The notes beneath the pieces are model-generated. The model was not told the origin of the DNA. It saw only the letters and a list, made by a program, of their open reading frames with translations, and did no database searches. From positions 1,429,980 to 1,493,979 of the forward strand of contig JACDOX010000023.1 of the NCBI GenBank assembly GCA_014549065.1: 64,000 nt of DNA, given 5' to 3'. Each line of letters opens with the position of its first letter. Positions within the stretch are counted from its first letter, which is position 1. A program made the position numbers and the translations under genes. Of this stretch, positions 23,584-36,142 are shown in pieces. This DNA comes from Cardinalis cardinalis. Lineage: Eukaryota > Chordata > Aves > Passeriformes > Cardinalidae.

Positions 23584-26291
23584 ACCTCCTAATTGCTCTA
23601 GAGCTTTACTGAAGATTTATTTAGATGCAATCTTCTGGTAGGACAGTGGTGAGATCAGTGCTGACTGTACCATGTGTGGAATACGTATAACAGCTACACT
23701 GGATATCAATTATAAAGCATAAATAACCTATGCATTCCATGTTTCTGTCTGTTGTGTGGGTGAATCTACCCAATGGGGGTAGCAAGAGGACATGCCTTCT
23801 TAAAGGACAGCATGAGTGTTGTCAGGATAATTGGCTTAGAATTAACTTTCCCCTCAAACTCCTTCCTGCTGATACAGAGAAGTACAATTTGTGTTGCTGA
23901 AGTAACTGCATTTATGAGAAATACTTGAGTTGAACTAAAAAAAAAAAAGGTACTGGAAGCATTTAATAAGGTTCTAGCATTTTGATTGCCTATTTTTAGG
24001 ACAAGATGTCAGCTGATATAGCTCCTTTAAATATGCACTTTGCGTTAAGGGGGAAAAGGCAGCCGAAGCTGTGAAGTCTTAATTGTTAGAAATGCAACAA
24101 TAGCTTAAAAACAGACTGTAAAGCCTGGTTTGACAGCTGGAGGAAGGGATACTTTATTAATAGTTGTAAGGAATGGGTGGATAGGGCCTGAAAAAGGCAA
24201 CAGGGGATATAAAAAGAAGCCTTGTAATATGAAACCATTGCCAAAATCCCTCACTGAACAATTTATGAAAGCGCCTGCGTCAATAAGCACCAAGTTAATA
24301 CTTGGTGAACGGGATGAACAGCTTCTGGCTGGTGTGCCTCACTGAAAATGAAGGTGCACCAGTGCTGCAGCCCAGCTCTGCTGGGGCAGATCCTTTAGTG
24401 GGCTGGAGATGGGCACACCAGGCTCACTGGCCTACAGCCTCTGCTTTTGGAACTCAAAGTTTCTGTCTGGCAAGCCACAGATGACTGGCCACCATACTTG
24501 CTGTATAGTCATCACACTTCAGTATTTTACAATCTGAGAAGTCCCCTAAATATCCTTGCAACTGATAGCCAAATTGCTCTGCTAATATGACCTGAGACGT
24601 TTAACTCCAACCACTCATTTCCAGTGGGAGGTGGCAGGGAAGATCCCCCTCTACAGAGATTTCATGTAGCTAAAATCTCTCCTGATTAAATCCCCAATTA
24701 AAGCACAACTGCATGTTTTCTATGGCCAGGAGCTGACTGNATAGGAGATAACAGGAATGCAAAATCCCTCTTGATGGTCTAGCCTCAGCTGCAGGGCTTC
24801 TCTGATTCCAGACCACCTGGCTGTCCAGAGCAATGTCCCACATTAGACTATGATTGTCTGTTTATGACAGATCCAGAACACTTCAATTTTCTATTTATTT
24901 AAAAAAGAAGTCCTTNGGTAAATGTCAATAACATCCAGAATTTGGGAAAGCCTTGGAAGCAGAAGAGCTGCAGTTGTGGGGAAGTTTTGATCTCATTTGA
25001 AATCATATATCCATAAAATTGCTTTAGTGCAGACTTCCTGTGTCATGCCGTGCTGACTCTGTGTGAGATCTGACATTGTTCTTCACTCTTTAATAACGAG
25101 AGCTCGGGAGGGTGGGGAGAGGGGAAGCATAAACAAAAATGTCAGCCTGATTTTTAGCATTGTACAAATTTAACCCAAGTTGCCTGTGCCAATCCTAATC
25201 CCTCCTTTCAGGTTTGTCCTTTCCATGTGGGTCAGTGGTAACTCAGTTCCTGATACATCAAATCCAGAAACTTGCTGAGACTGTCAGTATCTCTGGCAGC
25301 ATCACGTGGTGCAGATGACACTTATCATGTCTGTGGTTCATGGCAAATTTCTTCTCAGGATCAGAATTTTCTGTGGATGTGGGATCAGNGTGGCTTCCCC
25401 TCTCTGCTGCTCCCCTCAGTTGCAAGTGTGTTGCACTGATAGAAAGCATTATTTCTCTTCACTTTAGCTTTAACCNTGTTGTTAGGTTTCTTTGCTTTTC
25501 CTAGAAGATTGTTTTTCTTNTGCACCAGTGATCTTAGCCAGTTCACGGTGTTGATGAGAATTTCTGCTCCTCCTACTCTGCAGCACATGTACTTTCTATA
25601 GTGTTTCTTTTCTTTCTGTGTATTGTACAAAGCAGGTTTCACCTTTGATAGCTATTTTTTGTTTGCAAGGGGAACTGGCAAGCCAGGTATTTTCTTTAAG
25701 CTTTTCCTGCACAACATTTTTTCTTCACNTTCTGGCCTTCTCTGTGTGGCACCAGTACTGGGAACAGCAGAGCTGCCAGATGAGCTGGCAGATGAGATTT
25801 TGTGTTGTGTTTCAGCTTTACTTTGGGTCGTATTTAGAAGACCAGCCCTGAATTCATGAGATATTTCTGAGGTTACAGAGGAAGTAAAAATGCAAAGGTA
25901 GATATTGCTTGTGGCACTGATGAGGAGAATTGGTTTTGCTAAGATGGGAGAGGAATTGCGTTTCCATGACATGTTTGGGAATTTTTTTCTTCCTGATTCT
26001 TTCCTTTTCTATACAAAAGAAATGCTTAAGGGCCTACCCATTNAAATGCTGTGTAGGAACTTATCCAGCCTACTTTCAAAAAGAGTGTGATTGCACCTCC
26101 ACTCATTGAAAATTTCCAGTGTGAGAATCCATTTTGGTAGACTTTGTAGAATGTGATCAGGAGGAAAGGCAGAGACAAATTCTCTTTGGTGTAACCATGG
26201 GAAAGATATATACCCACAGTTTTCTTATCAAGCCATGCTGGTGTGTGACAGAAGGAGGGAGAAGACCCCTCCTTGTCCTGTGTTATGTTGA
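23584..26291. other. Unique non-coding sequence with a candidate conserved element
   Basis: About 24040-24330 has an unusual word composition, with a SOX/POU group and late CpG such as GCGCCTGCGTC. It may be a conserved non-coding element. The rest is ordinary AT-rich DNA without recognised repeats. Short open frames near 25400-25970 are interrupted by N bases and have no family resemblance. Confidence 0.45.
24082..24101. promoter_or_regulatory. SOX-POU-SOX type motif group
   Basis: ATTGTT (24082-24087, SOX core), ATGCAA (24092-24097, POU half-site) and AACAAT (24096-24101, SOX core in the opposite orientation) sit within 20 bases. SOX2 with OCT4 is known to bind adjacent sites of this kind in neural and stem-cell enhancers. 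Here the SOX-to-POU spacing is wider than the classical composite site. It is a motif observation only. Confidence 0.25.
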
Positions 26292-26334
26292 CATATGTTA
26301 TGTTATATGGGCATAACATATGGGCATATGTTAT
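26292..26334. repeat. Three alternating inverted copies of an 11-base word
   Basis: CATATGTTATG (26292-26302) is followed after nine bases by its exact reverse complement CATAACATATG (26312-26322). Two bases later comes CATATGTTAT (26325-26334), again in the first orientation. Copies two and three form a nearly perfect 22-base palindrome with a GG centre. The stretch can form either of two competing hairpins. Local slippage with template switching would explain it. Confidence 0.9.
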
Positions 26335-29300
26335 TATTTCTGTTGGCACAGCCTGAAGTCTGAATGGATTGGCTCCCCCTTTTTGCTCAGGTGTGCTTTT
26401 GGTGATCACACATCCTACCCATGAATGCTAAATCATTGTTTGATTCCACGTGTCAGCTGCTCCATACTGAAATATGTTCATCAGAATTCCCACTTTGGTC
26501 CCAGGGAGGCCTTTCTTACAGTTTTCTAAATGATAAAAAGTTGGTTTAGAAGTGTTTCTCACCATGCTTCTGATCCACAGAAAATATAATTTACATTAAA
26601 AGAAAAAATTCAACCTTATTTGTTCTTTTTACTCAGTTTAGGTTTGAAGGGTGCTGAGTGTTCTAGCTGTAAGTGAACATGTTATTGTTTTTGTACATTA
26701 TTGCTGTTATACTCCAGGAGAAACACATCAGGACCCACTCATTATTTAGCAGACTAGTAAAATTTAAGACATCACATGAGGCTGAAACTGTAGTCCATCT
26801 GCAGGGAGACTTTTTGCTGCTGTAAGAGAGGCAAGGTGATGCTGTTCTTTGGGAAATCAAAGCAGACCATTACTTCCAGTGTCTGAGGCACAGTCCCAAA
26901 ATAAAGGGGCCCACACCCTAATTTTTTTGAGGTAGGCAACTCTTAAAGTTATCTCCCTGTGTTTCCTTTGTTGGCCTTTTTATTACTTTTAGGCATCAGT
27001 TGCCTTTGTAAGTTTCCTTTATGGTTATATTTGCTAAAAAATGCAGCTGGTTTGGATTCCGTACCTAAATAACTTGACTGAGAACCTACAATACTTGCTG
27101 TTCTCCCTCTTCTTCAAAGCTAGACTGCAATTAATGAAAACTTGCAAGTGGTTTCTTTAATACGCTATTTTTTTGAGATTTTTTTCTCTTCTCCCTCTCA
27201 TCATTGCAATCTGTGCAGCTTCCTTGTACTTCCTTGTCTTTCTTTAAGTGCTATGCAGAATAAAATGTAATTTTTGTCCTTACTTAGACTTTGAACCCTT
27301 TGAAATGAAATCAAGTGAGTTTGCCTGTACTTGGTTGGAATCTTAGCAGCTTCTACTGTTCTACTGTGTAGNGAGTGCCATAGCTGATTAAAATAGATTT
27401 GATCTTTTGTCTCTAGATCAGCAGGTGATTTTTAATCTACAGAAGTGTCGGAAAATTGTAAGGTAGCATTGCACACTTCCATAGGAAAAAAAAAAGTAAT
27501 CACAACTGATTTAGCCTGATTTAGTTTTGTAAATCCTAGTGAATAATGCAGAACATATCTGAAGTNAGTCAGAGAGTACAGCTAGGCTATTGACTTTCCT
27601 CAGTTCTGCAAAAGCAGAGAAGATACAAAAGTACTGAGAATCTCATGCCTGTCTCTAAACCCAGGACTAAATATCATAAGTGCATATATAAATATATATT
27701 TATAGATGCCATTCTGTTCATGTGTTCCATTGGTTCTTACCTCATAAGTTATTAATATGAATTTGAACTATACTACCTATATATACACATGATAAACATA
27801 TGATAAAAATTAGACACCGGCAAAAAATGTCTTGCAGAATTTGTGGTCTGAATGACAAGATTTACCCCATATGAATGCCTACAGTGTGTAACTTAAGCTC
27901 ATTCCACATCAGATAGTTTAAGTTCATTCATGTCCTAATAAGCAGTAGCTGCTCTAGGAAGCCCTCTAAGCTTTCTATAACCAGATGTGCTACTAGTAAT
28001 CTTTCCAAAATGTGATGTCAATGGAGCTGTAGCTGGTTAAAGGGCTATGCAGGGCAAAAAGTGGTATTAGTGGCTAATAAAGGCTAATTCTTTTGCAAGC
28101 AAAATTAGCTCGCTTCACTAGCTTGTTATGACTTGAAGTGTCTGGCCGGTGAACTATGCAGCTGGCTCATTTGTTGCTCTCAAAGAGATCCCACCCTGAC
28201 TGACAGCTGTACTGGACTGGAAAATAGTGCCCCAAATGAGTGAAAACAAGAGGACTTCAGTTGGGGGGGCTTTAGGACGGTAGCAATCCATGCAAACAAC
28301 CTCCATAAGAAAAAGAGATGAACCCAAAAAGAATGTGAGTGATATGGGTCCTGGCTCTGGGCACTAAATTTCCTTAACTGAGCAGTTACCGCTGCAGAAC
28401 TTTGTGCTCACAGATGCTGTAATCAACTCATGTTATATGCAACTACCTAAAAGACACAGATGTCCAGTAACTGCTTGCAGCAACCCTAAAAAAATCACTA
28501 GAAACTTAACTTCCANTGAATTCCAGATATTGTGATGCTCTAAAGTGATTAAAACAGCACCAGAATAGCCTAAGGTCTATGGACGTGTATTTATTTTTAC
28601 TCACTGATGTTTTGGGTTAAATGCCACATCAGAGTGTTTTTATTAGAAAGTTCCTGTTCCTGCTCAATGCAGCTGTACCTATTCTAAACTTCTTCATCAA
28701 AGGCAACCATTTCCTTTTTTTCTTAATCTCACATCAGTGTACCAAGAGCAGTTGTCCCTGGCTTCCTTAAGCTTGCCCTGCAGAAAAGCTTTCTTAAAAT
28801 CTTCCCTACGTCCATTCTTTCCTTCGCACATGCTTAGAAATGTGTGTGCAGGTGTATAAACAGGGACACATGCATGTCCCTATGCATATTTTAATCAGTT
28901 TCTGCTTCAGTCCTACAGCCTTGTGCATGGTCAGACTAGGAAAGGACTCCTGGAAAAGGTTGGTACCAAAGAGCAGCAAAATGCTTGCTTCCTCTTGTGC
29001 TTCCAAGTGATTTTAACGCCCTTTTATTTNTGAAATGTTTCAAATTTCTGAACTCTGTGATAACATTATACAGGCAAATGTGCACTGAGGTCAAGACTGA
29101 TTATTTTTTCACTGTGGTATTGTTTTTGAATGTGATTTGACACTCAGTGTTAAGACAGGTCATCCAGAGTGGCAGGTTGGTGATGTTGCCTTTTGTGCAA
29201 TTAAGCCCTTGAATGTTGATCCTGGATTGAGAGTTTATAGAAACCACATGGAAATATTGGTTTATGCNGTTAAGTAAATTTTGGGTCCCAAACTTTTATT

Positions 29301-29731
29301 CATAATGAAACAGTATTTGAGTTAAAAGGAGACCTTGGGCTAATGAATGAGTTTGGCTTCTGTAGCATGCCCATGACATTGCTTTCTTTGCACCAGAGNC
29401 TTCTGTGAAGTGCTGGCTCTCTGTTTTGGTGACACTGGAAAGGGAAATCTCTCAAGAGAGCATCCACAAGTCAAACTTGTCATGGCAAAAATGACAAAGC
29501 AGAACTTATATAGAAATTGAGGCTTCAAATTGGACTTTTCCATCTGTAGTATTTTTGTTCCTTGTGAATTTATTTTTTTTTTATTAGCCATAGTTAGGTA
29601 CAGCTTGGATGCCCAGTCTTGGGAGAGGTGNTGAGAGACAGTAATAGAAATGATCTTTACTTACGGAGGATCTCAGGAAATCATGCAAGGGGAAACTCCC
29701 AGTATTTTCTTTTCACACCAAAAGGGATTTT

Positions 29732-29734
<3 letters not shown>
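26335..29734. other. Unique AT-rich non-coding sequence
   Basis: No gene or repeat family is recognisable. An 18-base AT palindrome, TATAAATATATATTTATA, lies at 27687-27704. A run of seven G occurs at about 28263-28269. Short open frames here are random in appearance. Confidence 0.5.
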
Positions 29735-29802
<68 letters not shown>

Positions 29803-29831
29803 AAAAAAAAGAAAAAAAAAGAAAAAAAAAA
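29735..29831 (+). repeat. (CA)n followed by a long A tract with period-10 G interruptions
   Basis: Seven CA units (29735-29748) run into about 53 uninterrupted A ending at 29800. Then come three GAAAAAAAAA units starting at 29801, 29811 and 29821. It looks like a retroposon A tail that has expanded by slippage, but no element body or flanking duplication is recognisable. Lysine-rich open frames across it are an artefact of the A run. Confidence 0.92.
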
Positions 29832-32689
29832 GAGAAGTAAGGGTTATTTGATCCCGACATAAAATACCTAAGAATCTTGTTCTTGTAACAACAGGGATGA
29901 TAGACAGGAGAACTGGAGCTAACATTGGGCTCAGAACAAGACTACCCAGTCAGGGATGCATTTGAGAAGGTAAGCTGCTCGCCATGGNTCATGAGAGATT
30001 GGTGCTGAAGTGTCCCCCTCTTCTTAGATGCTATCACAATTAGAATATGACAGGAATGTGTTAATGCTGCAGACCATGCTCAGGCTTCAGGAGACAGTCG
30101 CTCCTCTAAATCTTAAGTATAGAAGTATTAGTACCACATATTACCAGCAAAGATCNGTAGAAAATTTCTAAAGATACCTTGACTGAAAAGTGAGAATAGT
30201 CTGTTTCTTGCTGAATCAGACAGTTTGTCTGTAAGGAAACAAGTGCTGTAATAATGTAGGATGTCACACCTTCCTGCCATTACCAATGTTCTTTCTGTCA
30301 GCTTGGATCCCCAGCAGAATAAATCTGAAGTACATTAAGGGGAGTGGTAGGTTGGGATGCTTTTTGTCCTTTACGCATTATGGTCACTGTGCCCAGAGTT
30401 GTTACCTGTCCTTCTCCTTTGCCTGCTGAGGAAATTCAGCTTTATATGAATATTCTTGATTGTGTTCTGCTGGTATCACTGTATCTCCATAGTCTCAGCT
30501 CTTCTTGGTACCCCTGTTATCAAAAGTAAAAATGCTGCTCAAAACTTGTTTTTGCTTCTTNAATCTCCCTCATTACTTCTGCTGTAATGCCACATCTGTG
30601 CTTTTTTTAAATGCTTTTCTGTCTTTAATTCTATGAAGCTGGCTTTGTGCAGAAACACCATGCCACAGCAACAGCCAGCAGTGATGCAGTTGCCCCAGTG
30701 CTAAGCTGATAACACAGAGAGAGCTGAAGCATTTCTACTTTTGTGCTTTGAACTCGTTCTCAGAGCTGGTTTCCTGATTTGTCTCATTAGCACTGATTTG
30801 CTTTGTACCCTGAGTGCAATTGTTCATTTGGTAAGAGTTAGAGCAACTACATCTCCACTTTTCCCTAGCTAAAGCANAGCGGCAGTGATGGCCACCTCTC
30901 CCTGGTTTTTCCTTGGCAAACTTCCCAGAAAGATGTGTACTTAATTGTAATTTGCTCTCTGTGGTCAGCAGCAATATCTCATCTTTTAGTATCTCACCAG
31001 CACCACTGTACTTAACTCTGTGTGTGTCTGAGGCCTCACCTCATCCCATATGGAGTAACCTATTTCAATTAGGCTGACTATATGCAGCAGAGATGTTCAC
31101 ATTTATTGTTTATACAGTTAATTCCTCTGTCATTTGCTGCTTCAGCTGTTTTTCATGACTTTAAAAAAAANCCACAAAAAATAACCTACCACTTTCTTTT
31201 GGAAAAATATCATCATTTTCTGGAGAATGCTTTGTCTGTGCAGCCAGTGTATCTTACTAAGGCTGGTTTTGAAATTTAGGTAGACAAGAAATTCTCTGTC
31301 CAAGCTCTACAAAAGAAATCATGAATGTCCAGACCATAAATCCAGGAGTGGCACAAAAGTGGGAATATGAGACCTGCAATATGTAATATGAGTCTTTTAG
31401 TCCAACCTCCCCTATTTCCACTCTGATGCTAAATATACTGCGNACACCCTTGCAAGAAAAGGGGCTTGAACATCAGTGTTTTTGGCAGAGCAGCAGGCAC
31501 CCTTAGTTTAGGCTTAGTTTCATTTCTGTAAATTTTCTTGATAATACATGAAAAAGAAATGTCAAGTTATTGTATTTGTCACTTCAGTGGTGAAGTTTGG
31601 CAAGTATCAGATCATCTTAATAAATAATAAAACGTTGAATTTTAAAGCTAACACTTCAATGAAAAAATATCTTTCATATAAATAAAACCGACAAGTTTAA
31701 TTCCAGGTATATTTAATGCTCTTCAGAAACTCCTGCCCTGCATAAGAAAAATAAAACTTTCATCTGAAGTGCATTAATAACTGTTGTAAAGTAAGAAAGT
31801 ATTTCCAAAATTTCTAAGTTGCCTGCAAGATTTGCGTCAGCTAAGTCAGCAATACTTTGGTAGCCACTGTTGGATTGTCTTTTGTGTAGGAGACAGATAA
31901 CCAACCCTGTGTGTCCTGCAATGAGCCTTTCCCTACTGTTGGTTCGGTGTAGTTTGTTTTTTTCATTTCTTTTACCTCAGGGAATGTAAGGAAAAGTGAT
32001 ACTGTTGAAAGAAGCCAAAGAAACAAATTCAGGTTGAAGTTCAACTAAAAACTCAACTTGAGTTTTTTTTGTGTGTGTAAAAATAGGATGTTGATATTGA
32101 AATATTATTATCCATCTTTTCCAGATTTCATGTCCTTCACCTATCCTCTTCTTTCCCATCCAGTTTTATAATCATGCTTGCCCATCCCCAANCTGAATTT
32201 TTGGGGAAGTGCTTGATTTGCCACTTTGAACAGAAAATCCATCCAGTTTTGTAAGCAGCACCTCATAAGGGCTTTGTGGCAGTTTCTGAAATATATTCCT
32301 GTGTTAATGGCAGGACTTCTGGTTTTGAACTTTTATATGTAACTCTGCTTTGTTTGGTAATACTTAACTANGAATGATTCCTGATAAAAACATTGATTTA
32401 GCTTTACATCAAGCTTTTTAAGATCTCTTTTAGAACCTCTTTCTGTTGCCATTCAACGAANAGTTCAAGTCTCTTTTAAAGGCTTTTGTCTCAATGTTCT
32501 AGTTAATTCTTTTAAAATTCATCTTTAATGAGTTTTAAAATATTAAATATTGGATATAAGTTGCTTATGAAATCAAGTNGGTTTTGTTAATGTGATTTAT
32601 TTCAATGTGTTTAGTATAAACAGTGTCATTAAATAATGATGAATGTATCACAGAGGAGTAATACATTTATAGTTTTATTTATAAGACTT
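29832..32689. other. Unique non-coding sequence, one possible CR1 trace
   Basis: AT-rich DNA without recognisable exons. A faint match to the antisense CR1 end lies at 31385-31440 and is listed separately. Nothing else stands out. Confidence 0.5.
31385..31440 (-). mobile_element. Very weak trace of a CR1 on the - strand
   Basis: AGTCTTTTAGTCCAACCTCC (31391-31410) resembles the antisense CR1 phrase that follows the element's end (a 'gatcatctagtccaacc' type word). The terminal repeat itself is not recognisable. It may be chance. Confidence 0.22.
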
Positions 32690-33099
32690 ACCATGCTGTN
32701 CCAATACATGTGGATTCCTAGCATCTGAATCTGATGCCCATCCCGGGGGTAAGGACCAGCCCGTGCCACANGTCAGACGTGGTGGGTCATGGCTCTGGTG
32801 TGGGTGTGCCCACAGTGTCTGATTGAGCTCTGCTGTGCCCCTTCCTCTCCAATGGCAGAGCCTAAATGGGAGGACCACAGCATCAGCTTTCCAGGAGAGC
32901 ATACTTGTCCCTGGCCTCTGTGGGGACACTTGTCCCTGTTCAGGACNCCTGTGAGGCTGTCACATCCCAGGGGATTGCACAGCTGTGCACTCGCTGTGTC
33001 TGCTAGGCTGAGATCCCAGCTCCAGGGTGAGGAGGTAATGCTGCCCTGGAGGTGCCTGTGGGCAGCTGATGAGTCTNTGGTGTGGAGATGACCCCGAGG
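32690..33099. other. GC-rich segment abutting the LTR
   Basis: This stretch is clearly GC-richer than the DNA on its other side and touches the LTR at 33100. Seen from the LTR, which reads on the - strand, it lies just 3' of it. An internal provirus remnant would be found there if the LTR were the 5' one. I see no primer-binding site at the junction and no recognisable retroviral protein in the 120-codon open frame at 32773-33135, which crosses the junction. It may instead be host sequence or another repeat. Confidence 0.35.
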
Positions 33100-33696
33100 T
33101 GTTGGAAAGTCTCTTTTTCCCAGCCCTGAGACCAAAGAAGAAGACAGGATTCCTTGGCCCTTGTTCTCAAGGCTGTTTATTTGCTCTTATCTAATACATT
33201 GTGTTTCTNACCCACTGAGGTCTGTCCAGCAGGTCGGGTTGAGGCACACTAAGGCACACTGACCACCCTCAGGGCACTGTTATATTTTCATACAAAAAAC
33301 TACATGTACTTTATTTACAATAATTTTNCNATACTTATCACCTATGTTAGACAGTCTGTCTCTATCCNAANCCAATCCAAAAGTGCCACCATCACAGTAG
33401 AAGATGGAGGACAAGAAGAAGAAGGAGAAAGATAGGACACGTCCAGATTCCTCCATTTTGCCTCTTGAACCCCCATTCTAAAAACCCCANAATTCTACTT
33501 TTTCACCCTNTGNTAAATTCNCTATCATTCTATTCAAACCCTTGTGGCTTGCAACTCCTTGCACAAAGTTGGTAATTGTTTCCATGGGCTAAAATCAAAG
33601 GCACAGGTGTCTTTGACTCNNTGCCCAGGTCTCTGANANCCCTGCCAGGGTCTCNAGTCCTCCAGGGCNGTCAGAGGAATGTCCTGGGTTCTGACA
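33100..33696 (-). mobile_element. Solo LTR of an endogenous retrovirus, about 597 bp
   Basis: Read on the - strand, the element begins TGTCAGAACCCAGGACATTC and ends GAGACTTTCCAACA, the TG...CA ends expected of an LTR. It has two AATAAA poly-A signals (33310-33315 and 33176-33181 as TTTATT on +), a U3-like first half and a U5-like end. I recognise it from memory as a songbird ERV LTR. No primer-binding site, polypurine tract or retroviral gene is evident on either side, so it appears to be a solo LTR. The five bases flanking each end (CGAGG and GGCAG) do not match, so the target-site duplication is lost or a boundary is slightly off. Fifteen N bases fall inside it, several times the background density, suggesting near-identical copies elsewhere in the genome. 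Confidence 0.75.
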
Positions 33697-34293
33697 GGCA
33701 GCATCACTGTGGGGCCAATCACGGCAACNTGATGAGAATTATAAATGTTCTCTGTGTTAGACCAGGTAGGATTTATAAAGTTTGCAAAGTTCTGCTCTTC
33801 TTTTTTTCCATTCTAGGCCCTGCAGTGACCTTACTGTTGGCTGATTCCAGGGAGCCACCTCATTATTCTGACTTGAAACTTCTCCATCTCCAAAATCAGA
33901 GGTAAGGATCAAAGTATCTTGAGACAGTGGGATGAAATGTACCATGGTTATTATTATTATACTGCTCACTTTTAGTATCAGAAAAGGAGATAATCTGTTC
34001 GTATATTCAGAAAGAATTAAATNCCATGAAACTACTGGAATTGTAACAATAGCATGAGGAATGCTGCTAAAATACCAGCACGACATGGCTTGAGTTAGAA
34101 GTATTATATTTTTTGCCACATGTTAGGAACCACTAACTCTGGTGGCTACTGTAACTTATTAAGAATTGTATGGGAATCTGTTTTCAATAACTGTGATTTA
34201 AAAATATCTTGGAATGAAACACTGGAAAAGAAAAAATATTTCCTGAAATCTGCCTCAATGCCATTTTTTCACTGTCTAATTTCTGCTGTTCTG

Positions 34294-34352
34294 CTTTTTT
34301 GGCTTTTTTTTTCTTTGTTGGTTCTTTTTTCTTTTTGTCTTTCTTTTTTTTT
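34294..34352. repeat. T-rich low-complexity tract
   Basis: Runs of six to ten T are separated by single C, G or GG. It is low-complexity sequence with no visible element attached. Confidence 0.8.
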
Positions 34353-36142
34353 AATTATGATTTTATACACAATTTCATAATTTTCCCAAAGAACTGACAT
34401 TTATCAGAAGTCACATGCTGAAAATCACTAGTGTAGTTATACATGCTTTGTTTTATTTTCAAAGAAACTATTAAGCATTTTAAGGAGAAGAATTAATCTT
34501 TCTGATTTCTGTAAAACAACATAGTAAGGAAACCTGAAGTGTTTTCCCTGTGCTTCTGCCATGTCTATAGATTTTTTTTGGTAAGTATTTCAACATTACA
34601 GTTAAAGGATTGGATTAAACATGCTAGGCTTTTTACAGTTCCTATGGCCTCTACTTAAANTGCATTAAACACTTAAATCTCAGCCTAACTAAACTGGAAT
34701 GGATGCTTTAAAATAAGGATTATCTTCCTTTTTGTAATAAGGAAAACTGCAGAGCTACAAATATCATCGTGGCCACTTTTCTTCATAAAGAAGGGAAACA
34801 GCTTTAGATCATGGGCAGCATTGTTTCTGCCCAGTGGTACTGAAAGCTCAATGAGAAGAACAGGATATCACTACTGACTCCAATTTTTAGCTTGGATACA
34901 GATTTCTTCTGTGGCTTAGAACAAGTTATTTCTTCCTCATATGTTTTAGCTTACCAACTATATAAAACCTTTGAGGTGCATGTGCTTGCAAAAATGCTTT
35001 AAAGAGGTGAGGTGAAAGTTTAGAAGTTCTTTAAAAGAAGTTTCTGTGAGGTCTCAGCCTGCTTCCATATTTGTCAGTGAAAGTTTTACCACAAACTTNA
35101 GTGGCCAGACTTGGTTTAGAATAAATTTCATTTACATTAGTGACTTTATGTAGGTATTTGTATTAACAAGGCTTTTAGTCTCCCTGACACCTCATTCAAA
35201 TTAGAACTTGATTCTCCTGAGCTGCACTAAGAAGCATTCAGCAAATTAATTAATTGNCCTGATTTTTCTCCTTTTACCCATCTAAGAACATATGTTCTGT
35301 CATCCTCAAATCATATAGAAGAAAGTTACTCATACCTGAAATGTTACCACATTATTCCCTTTTTAAAATAAGGGATTCTGGGCTCAAAATCATCACTGCC
35401 CTTAGATGTGATATGGAAGTAGGAGTGAGTCGGTTTGTAGGCTGTAGATGATTCAGTAGGACTTGNAGGTTAGTTATCCCATCCTGAGAGCACTTTAGGC
35501 CTTCCAGCAAGGTGTTCTGGTCAGGAGGTGAGGAGCAGAGGGTGTATTAGCACCCATGGTTGCTGCTGAAACTGATATTGCCAGATTGTCCCTGACAGGA
35601 CCTGACAGCTTCAGCATCTACATGGGTCTGTGTACTGCTGGTGAGCTGATTATCTTCTCTGCTGATTGATCCTGGGGTCCCATGCACCTGTTGGCTCTCT
35701 CAGGTGTGTGGTGGGGGTACCTTGTTGCTTTGCAAGGCTCAGGTGGGTGCCNTGTGTGGCCAGAGGTTTGGCCATACACAGATTGTCCTTAACTGCTTCC
35801 TCGAGGTCACTGTGCTCAGCTTCTAATTGAGCTTACTATGGCCTGTGCTCAATCTTCTAGAGCAGATAGGACCTGAATGATGACAGGCAGCAGCCCAGGA
35901 GCATGAGGTTTCCTGCTGTCCTAAAGACCATGCAAACACTTCATGCAGGAGTNACTTCAAAGTGCTTTTCTCTAGACTGCACATCCGTGCACCTGTACCT
36001 GAGAGAACAGTTCCATCAGAGAGCAGGCTTGTCTANTTCTATCAAAGCCTGAAGTTACATGTTCCAGGTACACATTTACCAATGTGGCATCCTACAGCAT
36101 CCTCCAGTTATGATCCAGCGGGAGAGACAATCTAAATGCAAA

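Noticed and set aside
27687..27704. 18-base AT palindrome as a protein site or origin
   Set aside because: Alternating AT sequence makes palindromes easily, and nothing around it supports a function.
29619..29862. Two lysine-rich open frames on the + strand
   Set aside because: They are translations of the A tract at 29748-29831 in different frames.
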